Assembly: GCF_001662875.1 (NCBI RefSeq)
Contig: NZ_JPVZ01000001.1
Coordinates: forward strand, 620,001-684,000
Direction: 5' to 3'
Length of the DNA stretch: 64,000 nt
Source of the DNA: Thalassospira tepidiphila MCCC 1A03514
GTDB lineage: Bacteria; Pseudomonadota; Alphaproteobacteria; Rhodospirillales; Thalassospiraceae
Made by a program: the position numbers and the translations under genes. Below, in pieces: positions 18,373-26,918 of this stretch. Every line of letters starts with the position of its first letter. Position 1 is the stretch's first letter. The notes beneath the pieces were generated by a model. That model did no database searches. It was not told the origin of the DNA and saw only the letters and a list, made by a program, of their open reading frames with translations.

Positions 18373-18403
18373 GCGCGAGATAAAAAAACCTTCAAATAGA
18401 GGG

Positions 18404-18432
18404 TTGCACTCTTGTCATGAGGGCGCTATTTT
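18404..18432 (+). promoter_or_regulatory. Predicted sigma-70 promoter of tRNA-Gln
   Basis: A -35 element TTGCAC and a -10 element TATTTT are separated by 17 bp, and the predicted transcription start falls about 10 bp before the tRNA. The position and spacing fit a housekeeping promoter. Confidence 0.6.
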
Positions 18433-18450
18433 CCGCGCCACGCACGCTGA

Positions 18451-18525
18451 TGGGGCGTGGCCAAGTGGTAAGGCATCGGTTTTTGGTATCGTGTACCGTA
18501 GGTTCGAATCCTACCGCCCCAGCCA
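18451..18525 (+). tRNA. tRNA-Gln (anticodon TTG)
   Basis: The 75-nt gene folds as a cloverleaf with acceptor TGGGGCG/CGCCCCA, a 3-bp D stem GCC/GGC, anticodon loop TTTTGGT giving anticodon TTG, T arm GTAGG-TTCGAAT-CCTAC, discriminator G and an encoded CCA. The anticodon stem is weak: TCGGT/ATCGT gives one T-T mismatch at 27-43 and one G-T wobble. A promoter precedes it and a strong terminator follows, so it is a single-gene unit. Confidence 0.95.
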
Positions 18526-18529
18526 AGAC

Positions 18530-18566
18530 AAACCGCTTTGAGGTTTGCCTCAAAGCGGTTTTCTTT
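18530..18566 (+). terminator. Rho-independent terminator after tRNA-Gln
   Basis: A perfect 14-bp stem (AAACCGCTTTGAGG / CCTCAAAGCGGTTT) with a 4-nt loop is followed by TCTTTT. It starts 4 nt after the CCA end of the tRNA. Confidence 0.92.
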
Positions 18567-18583
18567 TGCCCGCTTATGCGACA

Positions 18584-18607
18584 TGGCCGCACACGAATGT
18601 GCGGCCA
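18584..18607 (-). terminator. Hairpin after the GAF-GGDEF gene
   Basis: A perfect 10-bp stem (TGGCCGCACA / TGTGCGGCCA) with a CGAA loop lies 12 bp downstream of the stop of the minus-strand GAF-GGDEF gene. There is no clear T-run on that strand, so it may stabilise the 3' end rather than act as an intrinsic terminator. Confidence 0.5.
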
Positions 18608-18619
18608 CAAATTATCCGT

Positions 18620-19591
18620 TCAGGACTGCTTTGACTGGTGCATTGCGATGCTGGCGCGTGACACCAGTTTATCAAGCGTATCGCCCGCCTCCGCAATGCC
18701 AAGGCCGATGCTGAGTGTAAGCTTCGGGTGTGCGCTTCCGGCCTCGAAATCCTCGGCACCAACGCGCTCTGTAAGGCGCTGAAGATAGTTCAACGCACCC
18801 GCGGCTCCGGTTTCAGGCATCAGGATAATGAATTCCTTGTCGCTCCAGCGCGCGATGACATCGGTTTCGCGCTTCATGCCCGATGCCACCTTGGCAAACA
18901 GTTTCAACGCCGCATCACCGGCATCATAGCCAAACTTCTCATTCAGGTTCTTGAGATTGTCGAAATAGACCATCCCGATCACAACCGCATTGCCATAACG
19001 GTTTGAACGTTCAAGCTCCGTTCGCAAGATACCTTCCATGTAATGGCGATTGTAAAGCCCTGTCAGCGGATCGGTATTGGTCGAAAGCTCGATATCCTTG
19101 CGCGCCTGATCAAGTGCCTTGCGATCGTGGATATGGGCAACCGCCTGCCCGATTGAGTCGGCAAAAAGCTGCACCAGATCTATATCATGCTTGGTAAAGG
19201 CCTTCACCGGCACCGGGCTGCCAAATGCAAGGGTCCCGATGCATTCGCCCTCGACAACAATCGGTGCGCCAAGATAGGCGGCAAACCCGAATTTCTCGCC
19301 CGCCGGATGCGATCCCAGTTCACTTTCACTGACATCATGAAAGGCAAAGACTTTGCTGGCCGAAATAACCTGACTGCAGAATGTCTCATCAAGATCGAAT
19401 TCCATGCCCGGGGTCAGGGCATTTTCAGGATGAAACACCTGTCGAATTTCATAGGTCTGTTCGCCAATCGCACTAAAAATGCCGACTGGCAGACCGAACT
19501 GCTCAATACCGAGCTTCAGGATCGCCTCAACACGCTGTTCAAACATTTTGGCCATTTCGCCCTGATGATCGGTCTCAAACTCGGTGGTCAT
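18620..19591 (-). CDS. GAF-domain protein with degenerate GGDEF domain
   Basis: The 323-residue protein has an N-terminal GAF sensor domain (about residues 10-155, with AYLGAPIVVEGECIGTLAFGS) and a C-terminal GGDEF fold (TDPLTGLYNRHYMEG, YFDNLKNLNEKFGYDAGDAALKL). The catalytic signature GG(D/E)EF is replaced by SDKEF in RWSDKEFI, so it is probably unable to make c-di-GMP, although it may still bind nucleotide or act through the GAF domain. A TTG start 39 bp upstream is possible, but the ATG has a GGGAAA site at the right distance. The gene stands alone. Confidence 0.88.
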   Translation of the reverse strand: MTTEFETDHQGEMAKMFEQRVEAILKLGIEQFGLPVGIFSAIGEQTYEIRQVFHPENALTPGMEFDLDETFCSQVISASKVFAFHDVSESELGSHPAGEKFGFAAYLGAPIVVEGECIGTLAFGSPVPVKAFTKHDIDLVQLFADSIGQAVAHIHDRKALDQARKDIELSTNTDPLTGLYNRHYMEGILRTELERSNRYGNAVVIGMVYFDNLKNLNEKFGYDAGDAALKLFAKVASGMKRETDVIARWSDKEFIILMPETGAAGALNYLQRLTERVGAEDFEAGSAHPKLTLSIGLGIAEAGDTLDKLVSRASIAMHQSKQS

Positions 19592-19768
19592 GTGATTTCC
19601 CAATTTTTTGACTGGCACCGCCTTGCGCAAGAACGCCAGTCATAAAGCCTTGTTATCGTGCGACAATTAAGTCCGATAATCGCATGCGGCAAATTCTAAA
19701 CCGTAAGCATACCAAGGCATAGGCCATTCTTCTGATTGGATAATATTTTTCTGATATGACCGGGTCGG

Positions 19769-20689
19769 TTATGCGGATTTCGGTCGGACTGTCATCTGGT
19801 GCAACAAGGCCGCCCCCCGCAAACCGCCATCGCGGGCATGGGCGCCGGGCACCACCAGCGGCGCGTCATAGCGCCCCAGGGCATGCTTTCGCGCCCGGGT
19901 GTCGATCTCTGCGATCAAGGCCGTCTCGGATGCCAATCCGCCGCCCACCGGGACGCAGTCCGGATCAACAACATTGACCATCAATGCCAGTTCACGGGCA
20001 ACCAGATCACAATAGATGTCGATAACCCGTGCTGCCTTGTCATCCCCGGCCAGCCATGCAGTTGTGATGTCGTGGCTTGCAGGTGCCTGATCATGGAGTT
20101 GCGCGTAAATTCGTTCAAGCCCGCGCGCCCCGCCCCAGCTATCAAGGCATCCTGTCCGCCCGCAGCCGCAGGCAACCGCCGACAGGCCATGTTTGATGAG
20201 GCTACCGGCGACATCATTGCCATGCCCCCATTCACCTCGGATACCGCTGTTGCCGCCAACGAACTGACCATCGAACACAATGCCGCCACCAACCCCGGTG
20301 CCAAGGATAATGGCAAAGACGGTGCGTGCGTTTTGGGCGGCACCTGTTGTTGCCTCGGCCAAGGCAAAACAATCGGCGTCATTTTCGACCAGAACAGGAC
20401 GGTCCAGAATGGCTGAAAGTTCGGCCGCCAACGGCCAATCCTTGATGGCCGGAATATTGGCGGAAATGACCGACCCGGTTTGTGGATCCATTCCACCGGC
20501 AAGGCTGATGCCAACCGGGCATTTGCCATATTGCTCATCGGCCTCATGCACAAAGCCCGCAAGGGTTTTGACAAAGGCATCGCGGTCATCACGCGGTGTC
20601 GATGCCTTGCGATGAAGCACCATCATCCCACCCGCATCAAAAACACCGAACTCGATATTCGAGCCCCCTATGTCAAAGGCATATTGCAT
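19769..20689 (-). CDS. ROK-family sugar kinase (N-acetylglucosamine kinase-like)
   Basis: The 306-residue protein has the N-terminal phosphate-binding motif AFDIGGSNIEFGVFD, the catalytic region VENDADCFALAEA, the GTGVGGGIVFDG loop and the ROK zinc motif ACGCGRTGCLDSWGGARGLERIY preceded by EWGH. There is no DNA-binding domain, so it is a kinase and not a NagC/XylR-type repressor. The motif set is closest to NagK or fructokinase-type ROK enzymes; GlcNAc as substrate is plausible but not proven. The ATG chosen has a GGAAAG site; upstream codons in the frame are probably untranslated. Confidence 0.85.
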   Translation of the reverse strand: MQYAFDIGGSNIEFGVFDAGGMMVLHRKASTPRDDRDAFVKTLAGFVHEADEQYGKCPVGISLAGGMDPQTGSVISANIPAIKDWPLAAELSAILDRPVLVENDADCFALAEATTGAAQNARTVFAIILGTGVGGGIVFDGQFVGGNSGIRGEWGHGNDVAGSLIKHGLSAVACGCGRTGCLDSWGGARGLERIYAQLHDQAPASHDITTAWLAGDDKAARVIDIYCDLVARELALMVNVVDPDCVPVGGGLASETALIAEIDTRARKHALGRYDAPLVVPGAHARDGGLRGAALLHQMTVRPKSA

Positions 20690-20746
20690 GCTGCACTTTC
20701 CACGAACTGTCCTGCTATCGGGATACACCAGCCGAAGCACCGCCGC

Positions 20747-20785
20747 AAAAAGAAACGGCACCAGCCGGGTCAGGCAGGTGCCGTT
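20747..20785 (-). terminator. Rho-independent terminator of the thrC-M16 operon
   Basis: On the minus strand a 9-bp stem (AACGGCACC / GGTGCCGTT) is followed by TTCTTTTT. It starts about 25 bp after the M16 peptidase stop and lies in the leader of the ROK kinase gene, separating the two units. Confidence 0.8.
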
Positions 20786-20809
20786 AATGCGTTCAAAGCC
20801 CGCCTCATC

Positions 20810-22069
20810 CTAGCTACGCAGGCGTGCCGCCAGATCGTCGTAGGACGGCATCTGATCGACAGGGCCGAGGGCCGTCACGGTCGGTGTGCCATCCAGCAAT
20901 GCCTTGCCGGAACGACGCACGCTTTCAAGGTCAACACCGTCGATCTTTTCAACGATTTCTTCCATGCTTTGCGGGCGGCCGAAAATCTGGATCTGACGGG
21001 CCAGTGTTTCACAGCGGCCGGAATTGCTTTCCATCGCCATCACCACAGATGCCTTAAGCTGGGCACGTGCACGCGCGACTTCTTCCTCGGTCAGATCCTC
21101 GGTCGCGCGGACCAGTTCATCACACATGACCGGCATCAATTCGCCAACGTCATTGGCACCGGTCCCGGCATAGATCGAGAACAAGCCACCATCGACATAA
21201 TGCGACGAGAAGCTATAGACCGAATAAACCAGCCCGCGCTTTTCACGGATTTCCTGGAACAGGCGCGATGACATGCCACCGCCGAGCAGGGTGTTGAACA
21301 CTTGCAGGTCATAGAAGCTGTCATCGGTGTAGGACACGGTCGGCAGACCAAAGATCACATGCACCTGTTCAAGCTTGCGGTTTTCGATCCGGCTGCCGCC
21401 TTCGTATTTAAGCGGCTCCATCTCGTGATCTTCATGGGCCGGAAGACTGTCAAACTTCTTGGCCACCATATCGACAACGCGATTATGTTCGACCTTGCCC
21501 GATGCCGAAAACACCATGCGTTTCGGGCTGTAGCGGCGCGACATGAAATCAAACAGATGGTCACGGCTGAGCGACGATACATTTTCCGGACTGCCGAGGA
21601 TCGAACGCCCAAGTGCCTGATTTGGCAGGGCGGTTTCCTGAAAATAGTCGAAAATGATGTCGTCAGGCGTGTCATTGGCCTGACCGATTTCCTGCAAGAT
21701 CACCTGACGTTCGCGTTCAAGTTCCTTCGCATCCAGTGTGGAATGCTGAAGAATGTCGGCAATCACATCAATCGCCAGTTCCTGATCTTCGTGCAGGACC
21801 TTGCAATAATAGGCCGTGTTCTCGCGCGAGGTATAGGCATTCATCTGCCCGCCAACTGCTTCGATTTCTTCGGAAATCTGAAGCGCGGAACGACGACGCG
21901 TGCCCTTGAACGCCATATGTTCAAGCATATGGGAAATGCCGTTAATGTCAGGCGTCTCGTTACGCGCCCCAACATCAACCCACGTGCCCAAGGCAACCGA
22001 CTGCACATGATCAAGGCGGTCAGTCGCGACAATCATTCCATTGTCAAGCTGGGTGAGCTCGACTGTCAT
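20810..22069 (-). CDS. M16-family zinc metallopeptidase (processing-peptidase-like)
   Basis: The 419-residue protein has the inverted zinc motif HMLEH (H47, E50, H51) followed by MAFKGT and the downstream Glu region ELERERQVILQEI. A second, inactive-like M16 domain with the GGGMSSRLFQEIREKRGLVYSV signature follows. It is the bacterial relative of mitochondrial processing peptidase beta. The active HxxEH is intact, so peptidase activity is expected. It starts 47 bp after thrC on the same strand, an arrangement common in alphaproteobacteria, and shares its terminator. Confidence 0.94.
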   Translation of the reverse strand: MTVELTQLDNGMIVATDRLDHVQSVALGTWVDVGARNETPDINGISHMLEHMAFKGTRRRSALQISEEIEAVGGQMNAYTSRENTAYYCKVLHEDQELAIDVIADILQHSTLDAKELERERQVILQEIGQANDTPDDIIFDYFQETALPNQALGRSILGSPENVSSLSRDHLFDFMSRRYSPKRMVFSASGKVEHNRVVDMVAKKFDSLPAHEDHEMEPLKYEGGSRIENRKLEQVHVIFGLPTVSYTDDSFYDLQVFNTLLGGGMSSRLFQEIREKRGLVYSVYSFSSHYVDGGLFSIYAGTGANDVGELMPVMCDELVRATEDLTEEEVARARAQLKASVVMAMESNSGRCETLARQIQIFGRPQSMEEIVEKIDGVDLESVRRSGKALLDGTPTVTALGPVDQMPSYDDLAARLRS

Positions 22070-22116
22070 ATAGCATTACTCCTGTTTCGCATTCTTATCC
22101 CAACCATGGCTGGTCT

Positions 22117-23514
22117 TCAGGCTGCACGCCGGTTCTTGCGGACATGCGCCATCAAGGCCGCCACATCGTTGGACATTGGTTCGACCTTTTCAGGTCGGTC
22201 ATATAGATCAGAAAGACGCGGCGGCAAGTCCGGGTAGATGCCCGACGCCTGCTTGACCGCATCGGGGAATTTCGCCGGATGTGCGGTTGCCAGTGCCACC
22301 ATCGGTACCGATTTGTCCCGATTGCACTGACGGCCTGACACGATGCCAATCACCGAATGCGGATCCACCAGTTCGCCGCTGGTTGCCAACACATCCTTGA
22401 TCGCGGCTTTGGTTTCGTCGTCATCCAGCCGATACCCATCGAAATGTTCACGCGCCCGGCCAAACTGGCCCTGCGACATTTCCATAACACCGGTTTCACG
22501 GAACTTGGTCAGCATCTCGGCAATCGCAAGCCCATCACGGTCATAAAGATCAAACATCAGACGTTCAAAATTCGAGCTGACCTGAATATCCATCGACGGG
22601 CTGAGCGACGGCTCAACGCCTTCCATCTTCATGGTCCCGGTCTCAAAGAAACGGGCCAGAATGTCATTGCGGTTGGCACCGACAACGAACTGTTTGATCG
22701 GAAGACCCATCTGCATGGCGGCATAACCGGCATAAACGTTGCCGAAGTTACCCGACGGCACCGAGAAGGAAATTTCGCGTTCCGGCGATCCAAGCTGCAC
22801 ACCTGCCCAGAAGTAATAGGCGATCTGGCACATGATGCGCGCCCAGTTGATCGAATTCACCGCCGACAGGCCAACTTCATCGCGGAAGCCATGGTCGTTA
22901 AACAGCGCCTTGACCAGATCCTGGCAATCATCAAACGATCCTTCGACGGCAACGTTGTGCACGTTATCCGACAGGATGGTCGTCATTTGACGACGCTGAA
23001 CTTCCGAAACGCGGCCTTTGGGATGCAGGATAAAGATGTCGATATTTTCACGATCCCGGCAGGCTTCAATCGCGGCCGACCCGGTATCACCCGACGTCGC
23101 ACCAACAATCGTGATCCGCTCACCGCGTTTGGCCAGAACATGGTCAAACAGACGGCCAACCACCTGAAGCGCATAGTCCTTAAACGCCAGTGTCGGGCCA
23201 TGGAACAGCTCCATCACCCAGTCATTCGGGCCAAGCTGCTTGAGCGGTGCGACCGCTTCGTGATCAAAGCCGCGATAGGTATCTTCGAGAATGGTCTTAA
23301 GGGCGTCGTCATCAACAGTGCCGGCAACAAACGGCTGGATGACTTTAAAGGCCACTTCGGCATAAGTCAGAGTTCGCAGAGCACGAATGTCATCCTTGGA
23401 AAAGGTCGGCCATGTTTCGGGAACATAAAGCCCCCCGTCACGGGCCAGACCGGCAAGAAGAACTTCATCGAACTGCAAAACGGGGGCGCTTCCCCGCGTG
23501 CTGACATAGCGCAC
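22117..23514 (-). CDS. thrC: Threonine synthase
   Basis: ThrC is a PLP enzyme that converts O-phosphohomoserine to threonine, the last step of threonine synthesis. The 465-residue protein starts RYVSTRGSAPVL, carries the PLP lysine in HGPTLAFKDYALQ, the phosphate loop GATSGDTGSAA, and VPSGNFGNVYAGY. The GTG start has an AGGAG site; the longer upstream frame has no family similarity. The enzyme acts directly after homoserine kinase, whose gene thrB lies about 22 kb away in this window. It is the first gene of an operon with the M16 peptidase. Confidence 0.95.
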   Translation of the reverse strand: MRYVSTRGSAPVLQFDEVLLAGLARDGGLYVPETWPTFSKDDIRALRTLTYAEVAFKVIQPFVAGTVDDDALKTILEDTYRGFDHEAVAPLKQLGPNDWVMELFHGPTLAFKDYALQVVGRLFDHVLAKRGERITIVGATSGDTGSAAIEACRDRENIDIFILHPKGRVSEVQRRQMTTILSDNVHNVAVEGSFDDCQDLVKALFNDHGFRDEVGLSAVNSINWARIMCQIAYYFWAGVQLGSPEREISFSVPSGNFGNVYAGYAAMQMGLPIKQFVVGANRNDILARFFETGTMKMEGVEPSLSPSMDIQVSSNFERLMFDLYDRDGLAIAEMLTKFRETGVMEMSQGQFGRAREHFDGYRLDDDETKAAIKDVLATSGELVDPHSVIGIVSGRQCNRDKSVPMVALATAHPAKFPDAVKQASGIYPDLPPRLSDLYDRPEKVEPMSNDVAALMAHVRKNRRAA

Positions 23515-23700
23515 TAGACCTGCTCCTGCATAAGGCGAATATAGGTTGCGTGCATTTGGGTACAAATCGCCCCCAAACAACACGCCAAAGCCTGATTTAG
23601 TGAGGGTTTGAGCAGATATAGTCAAGGGCCAATCCAGCAAGCCTGCCGTGCTTTACGCATTATCGCGCAAGCCACGGCCCCACCCCGCATTCAGCCCACC

Positions 23701-24120
23701 CTAACCGTCAAGCGGAATGCCATGTTCCTTGAGCTTCGACTCAGCCAATGCCGCCCGGCGCACAACCGTGCGGTAGTTGCCCAAAAGGATTCGCAACACG
23801 GCTTTGATAAACCGGTCCGACCCCGACATTTTCTTTTCAAACGTCTGGCGGCTGATCGCGATCAAAACGGTACGTTCTTTGGCCCGGGCAGAGGCCATGC
23901 GCGGCTGATTATCGACAAGTGCGAGTTCGCCAAAAAGACCACCGGCCTCGATCGAGCCGAGAATAACCTCTTTGCCTTCGCCCAGCGTCTTGAAGATTTC
24001 GACTTTGCCTTCCTGCACGACATAGGCAGCGTTTCCAGGCTTTCCTTCGCGGAAAATAACCTGATCGATGGCAAAGACCTGTCGGTCCATCACCTTCTTG
24101 TTGCCGTCGGTTATGCCCAT
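23701..24120 (-). CDS. Single-domain cyclic-nucleotide-binding protein
   Basis: The 139-residue protein is a CRP-type beta-roll (YVVQEGKVEIFKTLGEGKEVILGSIEAGGLFGELALVDNQPRMASARA) that keeps the phosphate-binding cassette GELAL...PR.A, followed by a short helical tail. There is no helix-turn-helix, so it cannot be a CRP-like transcription factor on its own. It may bind a cyclic nucleotide and regulate a partner by contact. The gene is unlinked in function to its neighbours, and its start is not supported by a strong ribosome-binding site. Confidence 0.85.
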   Translation of the reverse strand: MGITDGNKKVMDRQVFAIDQVIFREGKPGNAAYVVQEGKVEIFKTLGEGKEVILGSIEAGGLFGELALVDNQPRMASARAKERTVLIAISRQTFEKKMSGSDRFIKAVLRILLGNYRTVVRRAALAESKLKEHGIPLDG

Positions 24121-24235
24121 GTGTTTGCAGAGCCCATGAAAGGTTTGGGAACTTCTTGTCCCGAGGATCGATGGCCGCGTGTATCACCGATCAATAAATC
24201 AATGCTAGCAGATTGCCGGGCCCATTCAATTGAAT

Positions 24236-25723
24236 TTACTGGCCGTACCTATTCTCAAGATGGGTCCTGAAGGCATCCACGCCAAGGGGCTTTCCGGTCG
24301 CGGCCTCAAGGATGGCATCGGTGGATTTGCTTGAGGCCTGACTGTGAATGTTTGTGCGAAGCCAGCCCATCAACGGGGCGAAATCACCACGCGACAATGC
24401 GTTGGGTATTTCAGGGTTGGATTCCTTGGCCGCGGCAAAGATTTGCGCTGCGGCCATCGCCCCCAACGTATAGGTCGGGAAGTATCCCCATGCACCCGAT
24501 GGCCAGTGGATATCCTGCATGCAGCCATTACGGTCATCTTCGGGGACAATGCCCAGAAGTTTTTGCATTAACTCGTTCCAGGCGCCGGGCAGATCAGCAA
24601 GCTTCATGTCGCCTTCGATCAGCGCGCGCTCCAACCGATAGCGCAAGATTACATGTGCGGGATAGGTCACCTCGTCGGCATCAACACGGATCAGGCCCGG
24701 CTCAACGCGGGTATAGAGGCGATGCAGGTTTGCTGCCCCCCACGCGGCGCTGTCACCGCCAAAGGCTTCCTTGAACACCGGTCCGGCATAGGTCAGAAAC
24801 TCTTCTGACCGGCAGGCCTGCATTTCCACCAGAAGCGACTGGCTTTCATGCATGGTCATACCGCGCGCCTTGCCCACGGGCTGGTTTTGCCAATCGGCGG
24901 GCAATCCGCGCTCATACATGGCATGACCGGTTTCGTGCAGAACCCCCATGATGGCCGAGGTAAAATCATTCTCGTCATAGCGCGTGGTCAAACGCACATC
25001 TTCCGGAATGCCACCACAGAACGGATGATGGGAAATGTCCAACCGTCCGTGGTCAAAATCGAAACCAACCGCCTTCATCAGATCAAGGCCAATCCGGTTT
25101 TGGGTTTCAACCGCGAACGGACCGGTTGGTTTAACCGGCTTATCTTCGGATTTCTGGCGTTCGATCACATCGGCGGTAAAATCGGGCAGGAAGCTTTCCA
25201 GCTCGGCAAACAGGCTATCGATCCGATCAGAGCGCATCATTGGATCATACTGATCAAGCAACGCATCATATACCGAGGTGCCCAATGCCTCTGCCTTGGC
25301 TTTGCCAGCCTCGATCGACAGATCAAGTACTTCCTGCAAGTGCGGCAGGAGCCCCTTGAAATCGTTGTCGGCCCGTGCCTTGCGCCATGCCACTTCACAG
25401 CGGGTCTCCGCCCGTGACATCTTCTCAACCAGATCGACGGGCACCGCCGTGCCATGAACCCAGGCGCGCTTCATCTCTGCCAGATTGGCCTGCTGCCAAT
25501 CGTCAAGCTGCTCGCTTTCCGCACTGCTGATTAGATCGCCCAGATCCGGTGCATTGATCAGCTCGTTTTCCAGAACACTCAATGTCGCAAGCTGTTCGGA
25601 ACGGGCATCTGCACCGCCGTCCGGCATGATCACAGCCATATCCCAGTGCAACATCCCGCCAATACCGGACAGGACACTCATACGGTGAAAACGGGCTTCG
25701 AGCTTTCTATACGCTTCGGTCAT
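24236..25723 (-). CDS. M32-family carboxypeptidase (Taq type)
   Basis: This is a cytoplasmic zinc carboxypeptidase that removes C-terminal residues from peptides. The 495-residue protein has the HExxH motif HETGH (H263-H267) in GVLHETGHAMYERGLP, the family motifs MHESQSLL and DDRNGCMQDIHWPSGAWGYFPTY, and normal length for M32. It starts 71 bp after the SURF1 gene in the same direction, so it may be read through from the oxidase operon, although its function is unrelated. Confidence 0.95.
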   Translation of the reverse strand: MTEAYRKLEARFHRMSVLSGIGGMLHWDMAVIMPDGGADARSEQLATLSVLENELINAPDLGDLISSAESEQLDDWQQANLAEMKRAWVHGTAVPVDLVEKMSRAETRCEVAWRKARADNDFKGLLPHLQEVLDLSIEAGKAKAEALGTSVYDALLDQYDPMMRSDRIDSLFAELESFLPDFTADVIERQKSEDKPVKPTGPFAVETQNRIGLDLMKAVGFDFDHGRLDISHHPFCGGIPEDVRLTTRYDENDFTSAIMGVLHETGHAMYERGLPADWQNQPVGKARGMTMHESQSLLVEMQACRSEEFLTYAGPVFKEAFGGDSAAWGAANLHRLYTRVEPGLIRVDADEVTYPAHVILRYRLERALIEGDMKLADLPGAWNELMQKLLGIVPEDDRNGCMQDIHWPSGAWGYFPTYTLGAMAAAQIFAAAKESNPEIPNALSRGDFAPLMGWLRTNIHSQASSKSTDAILEAATGKPLGVDAFRTHLENRYGQ

Positions 25724-25794
25724 GGGAACTCCTGCGCGGGCAGTCTGGCTGCTGTCCGCAAAATATCAGTCAACTGGTGGCGACAAGATCAGGC

Positions 25795-26520
25795 TTACGC
25801 GTCTTTTTCGTCATCGCTGGTTGGGCGACGGTGATAAAGGACAAACATCACGATCAGGGTAAGTGCCAGGCTATACCAGGTGATGGCATATTCCAGATGG
25901 TTGTTGGGCAACTCAACCTTGGCCTGCCCGCCAATCGGCAATCCGCCCGGGATCGGCGTATCGTCGAGTTCGAGATAATACTGGCTTGCAAGGTCGGCAC
26001 CGGTATCTTCGGCCATGTGATTGACATCGACATAGAACCATTGATTTTTGATCGCATCGTTTTCCGGCTGCGCCCAATGCTTCTCGCTTGGCAGGCGCAA
26101 CACACCCGATACACGTACCGGACCCTCGATGAGGCTGTCGGGGCGGGTTTCAGGTTCGCGGTAATCTTGCGGCACCCACCCACGATTGACCAGAATGATG
26201 CGGCCATCTTCCTGTTCAAGCGGGGTGATCAACTGAAAGCCGACATTGCCGCGCCGGGTGCGCGCCATCAGGTATTTTTCCTGGTCGTTCAGGTAACGAC
26301 CTTCGGCGTAGGCCGCGCGAAATGCCATATCGGGGTCAAGGGTGGTATCGGTCGGCACGGCAATCGGTGGCATTTGGGCCTGCGCCTGGCGCATTTCAAT
26401 CAGGTCTTTTTTCCAGAACAGTCTGTCAACCTGCCAGGAACCAAGCCCCAAAAGAATGATCAGAGACAGTCCGGCGGAAATTTTCATCGCCAGACTGGGA
26501 CGCGTTTTAAGAAGTGGCAT
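25795..26520 (-). CDS. SURF1-family cytochrome oxidase assembly protein
   Basis: SURF1 helps insert haem a into subunit I of aa3-type oxidases. The 241-residue protein has two terminal transmembrane helices (ISAGLSLIILLGLGSWQVDRLFWK and YAITWYSLALTLIVMFVLYH) flanking a periplasmic domain with GSWQVDR, LVNRGWVPQ and EYAITWYSLA, the usual family landmarks. It is the last oxidase-related gene of the cta operon, 6 bp after the DUF983 gene. Confidence 0.93.
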   Translation of the reverse strand: MPLLKTRPSLAMKISAGLSLIILLGLGSWQVDRLFWKKDLIEMRQAQAQMPPIAVPTDTTLDPDMAFRAAYAEGRYLNDQEKYLMARTRRGNVGFQLITPLEQEDGRIILVNRGWVPQDYREPETRPDSLIEGPVRVSGVLRLPSEKHWAQPENDAIKNQWFYVDVNHMAEDTGADLASQYYLELDDTPIPGGLPIGGQAKVELPNNHLEYAITWYSLALTLIVMFVLYHRRPTSDDEKDA

Positions 26521-26526
26521 GAAGGG

Positions 26527-26892
26527 TCAGTCCTGTTCGGATGTCGATCGGTGGCGGTATTGCAGCGCCACCATGATGCCTTTAAGCGGCCTTAGCAAGA
26601 CCAGCGTCAAACCAATGATCACCGGTCCCCACACAACCGCGTGCAGCCAGAGTGGAGGCATATAGGTCATTTCGACCCATAGCGCCATCGGCACCACCAG
26701 AAATCCGAGAATAAAGATGATGAAAACAGCCGGACCATCACCGGAATCATGGCCGCGCAAATCCAGCCCGCAAACCTCGCAGGTTTCACGCACTGTCAAG
26801 TAGCCCGAAAACAACTTTCCCCCACCGCAGCGGGGGCATTTGCATGCCAACCCGGTACGAATGGGGGAAAGGTTTGGATAATAATCATCCAT
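26527..26892 (-). CDS. DUF983 membrane protein
   Basis: The 121-residue protein has two CxxC pairs (CKCPRCGGGKLF and CEVCGLDL) that form a zinc-ribbon-like N-terminal part, followed by two transmembrane helices (AVFIIFILGFLVVPMALWVEM, WGPVIIGLTLVLLRPLKG). DUF983 genes are typically found in alphaproteobacterial oxidase operons, which fits an assembly role, but the exact function is unknown to me. A GTG at 26907 would add five residues; the ATG is preceded by AGGTGA and is preferred. Confidence 0.88.
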   Translation of the reverse strand: MDDYYPNLSPIRTGLACKCPRCGGGKLFSGYLTVRETCEVCGLDLRGHDSGDGPAVFIIFILGFLVVPMALWVEMTYMPPLWLHAVVWGPVIIGLTLVLLRPLKGIMVALQYRHRSTSEQD

Positions 26893-26918
26893 GATCTTTT
26901 GTGTCACCTGACGACGGC

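Noticed and set aside
22357-23517. 386-codon frame antisense to thrC
   Set aside because: Shadow of the thrC coding strand; no motif and no start site.
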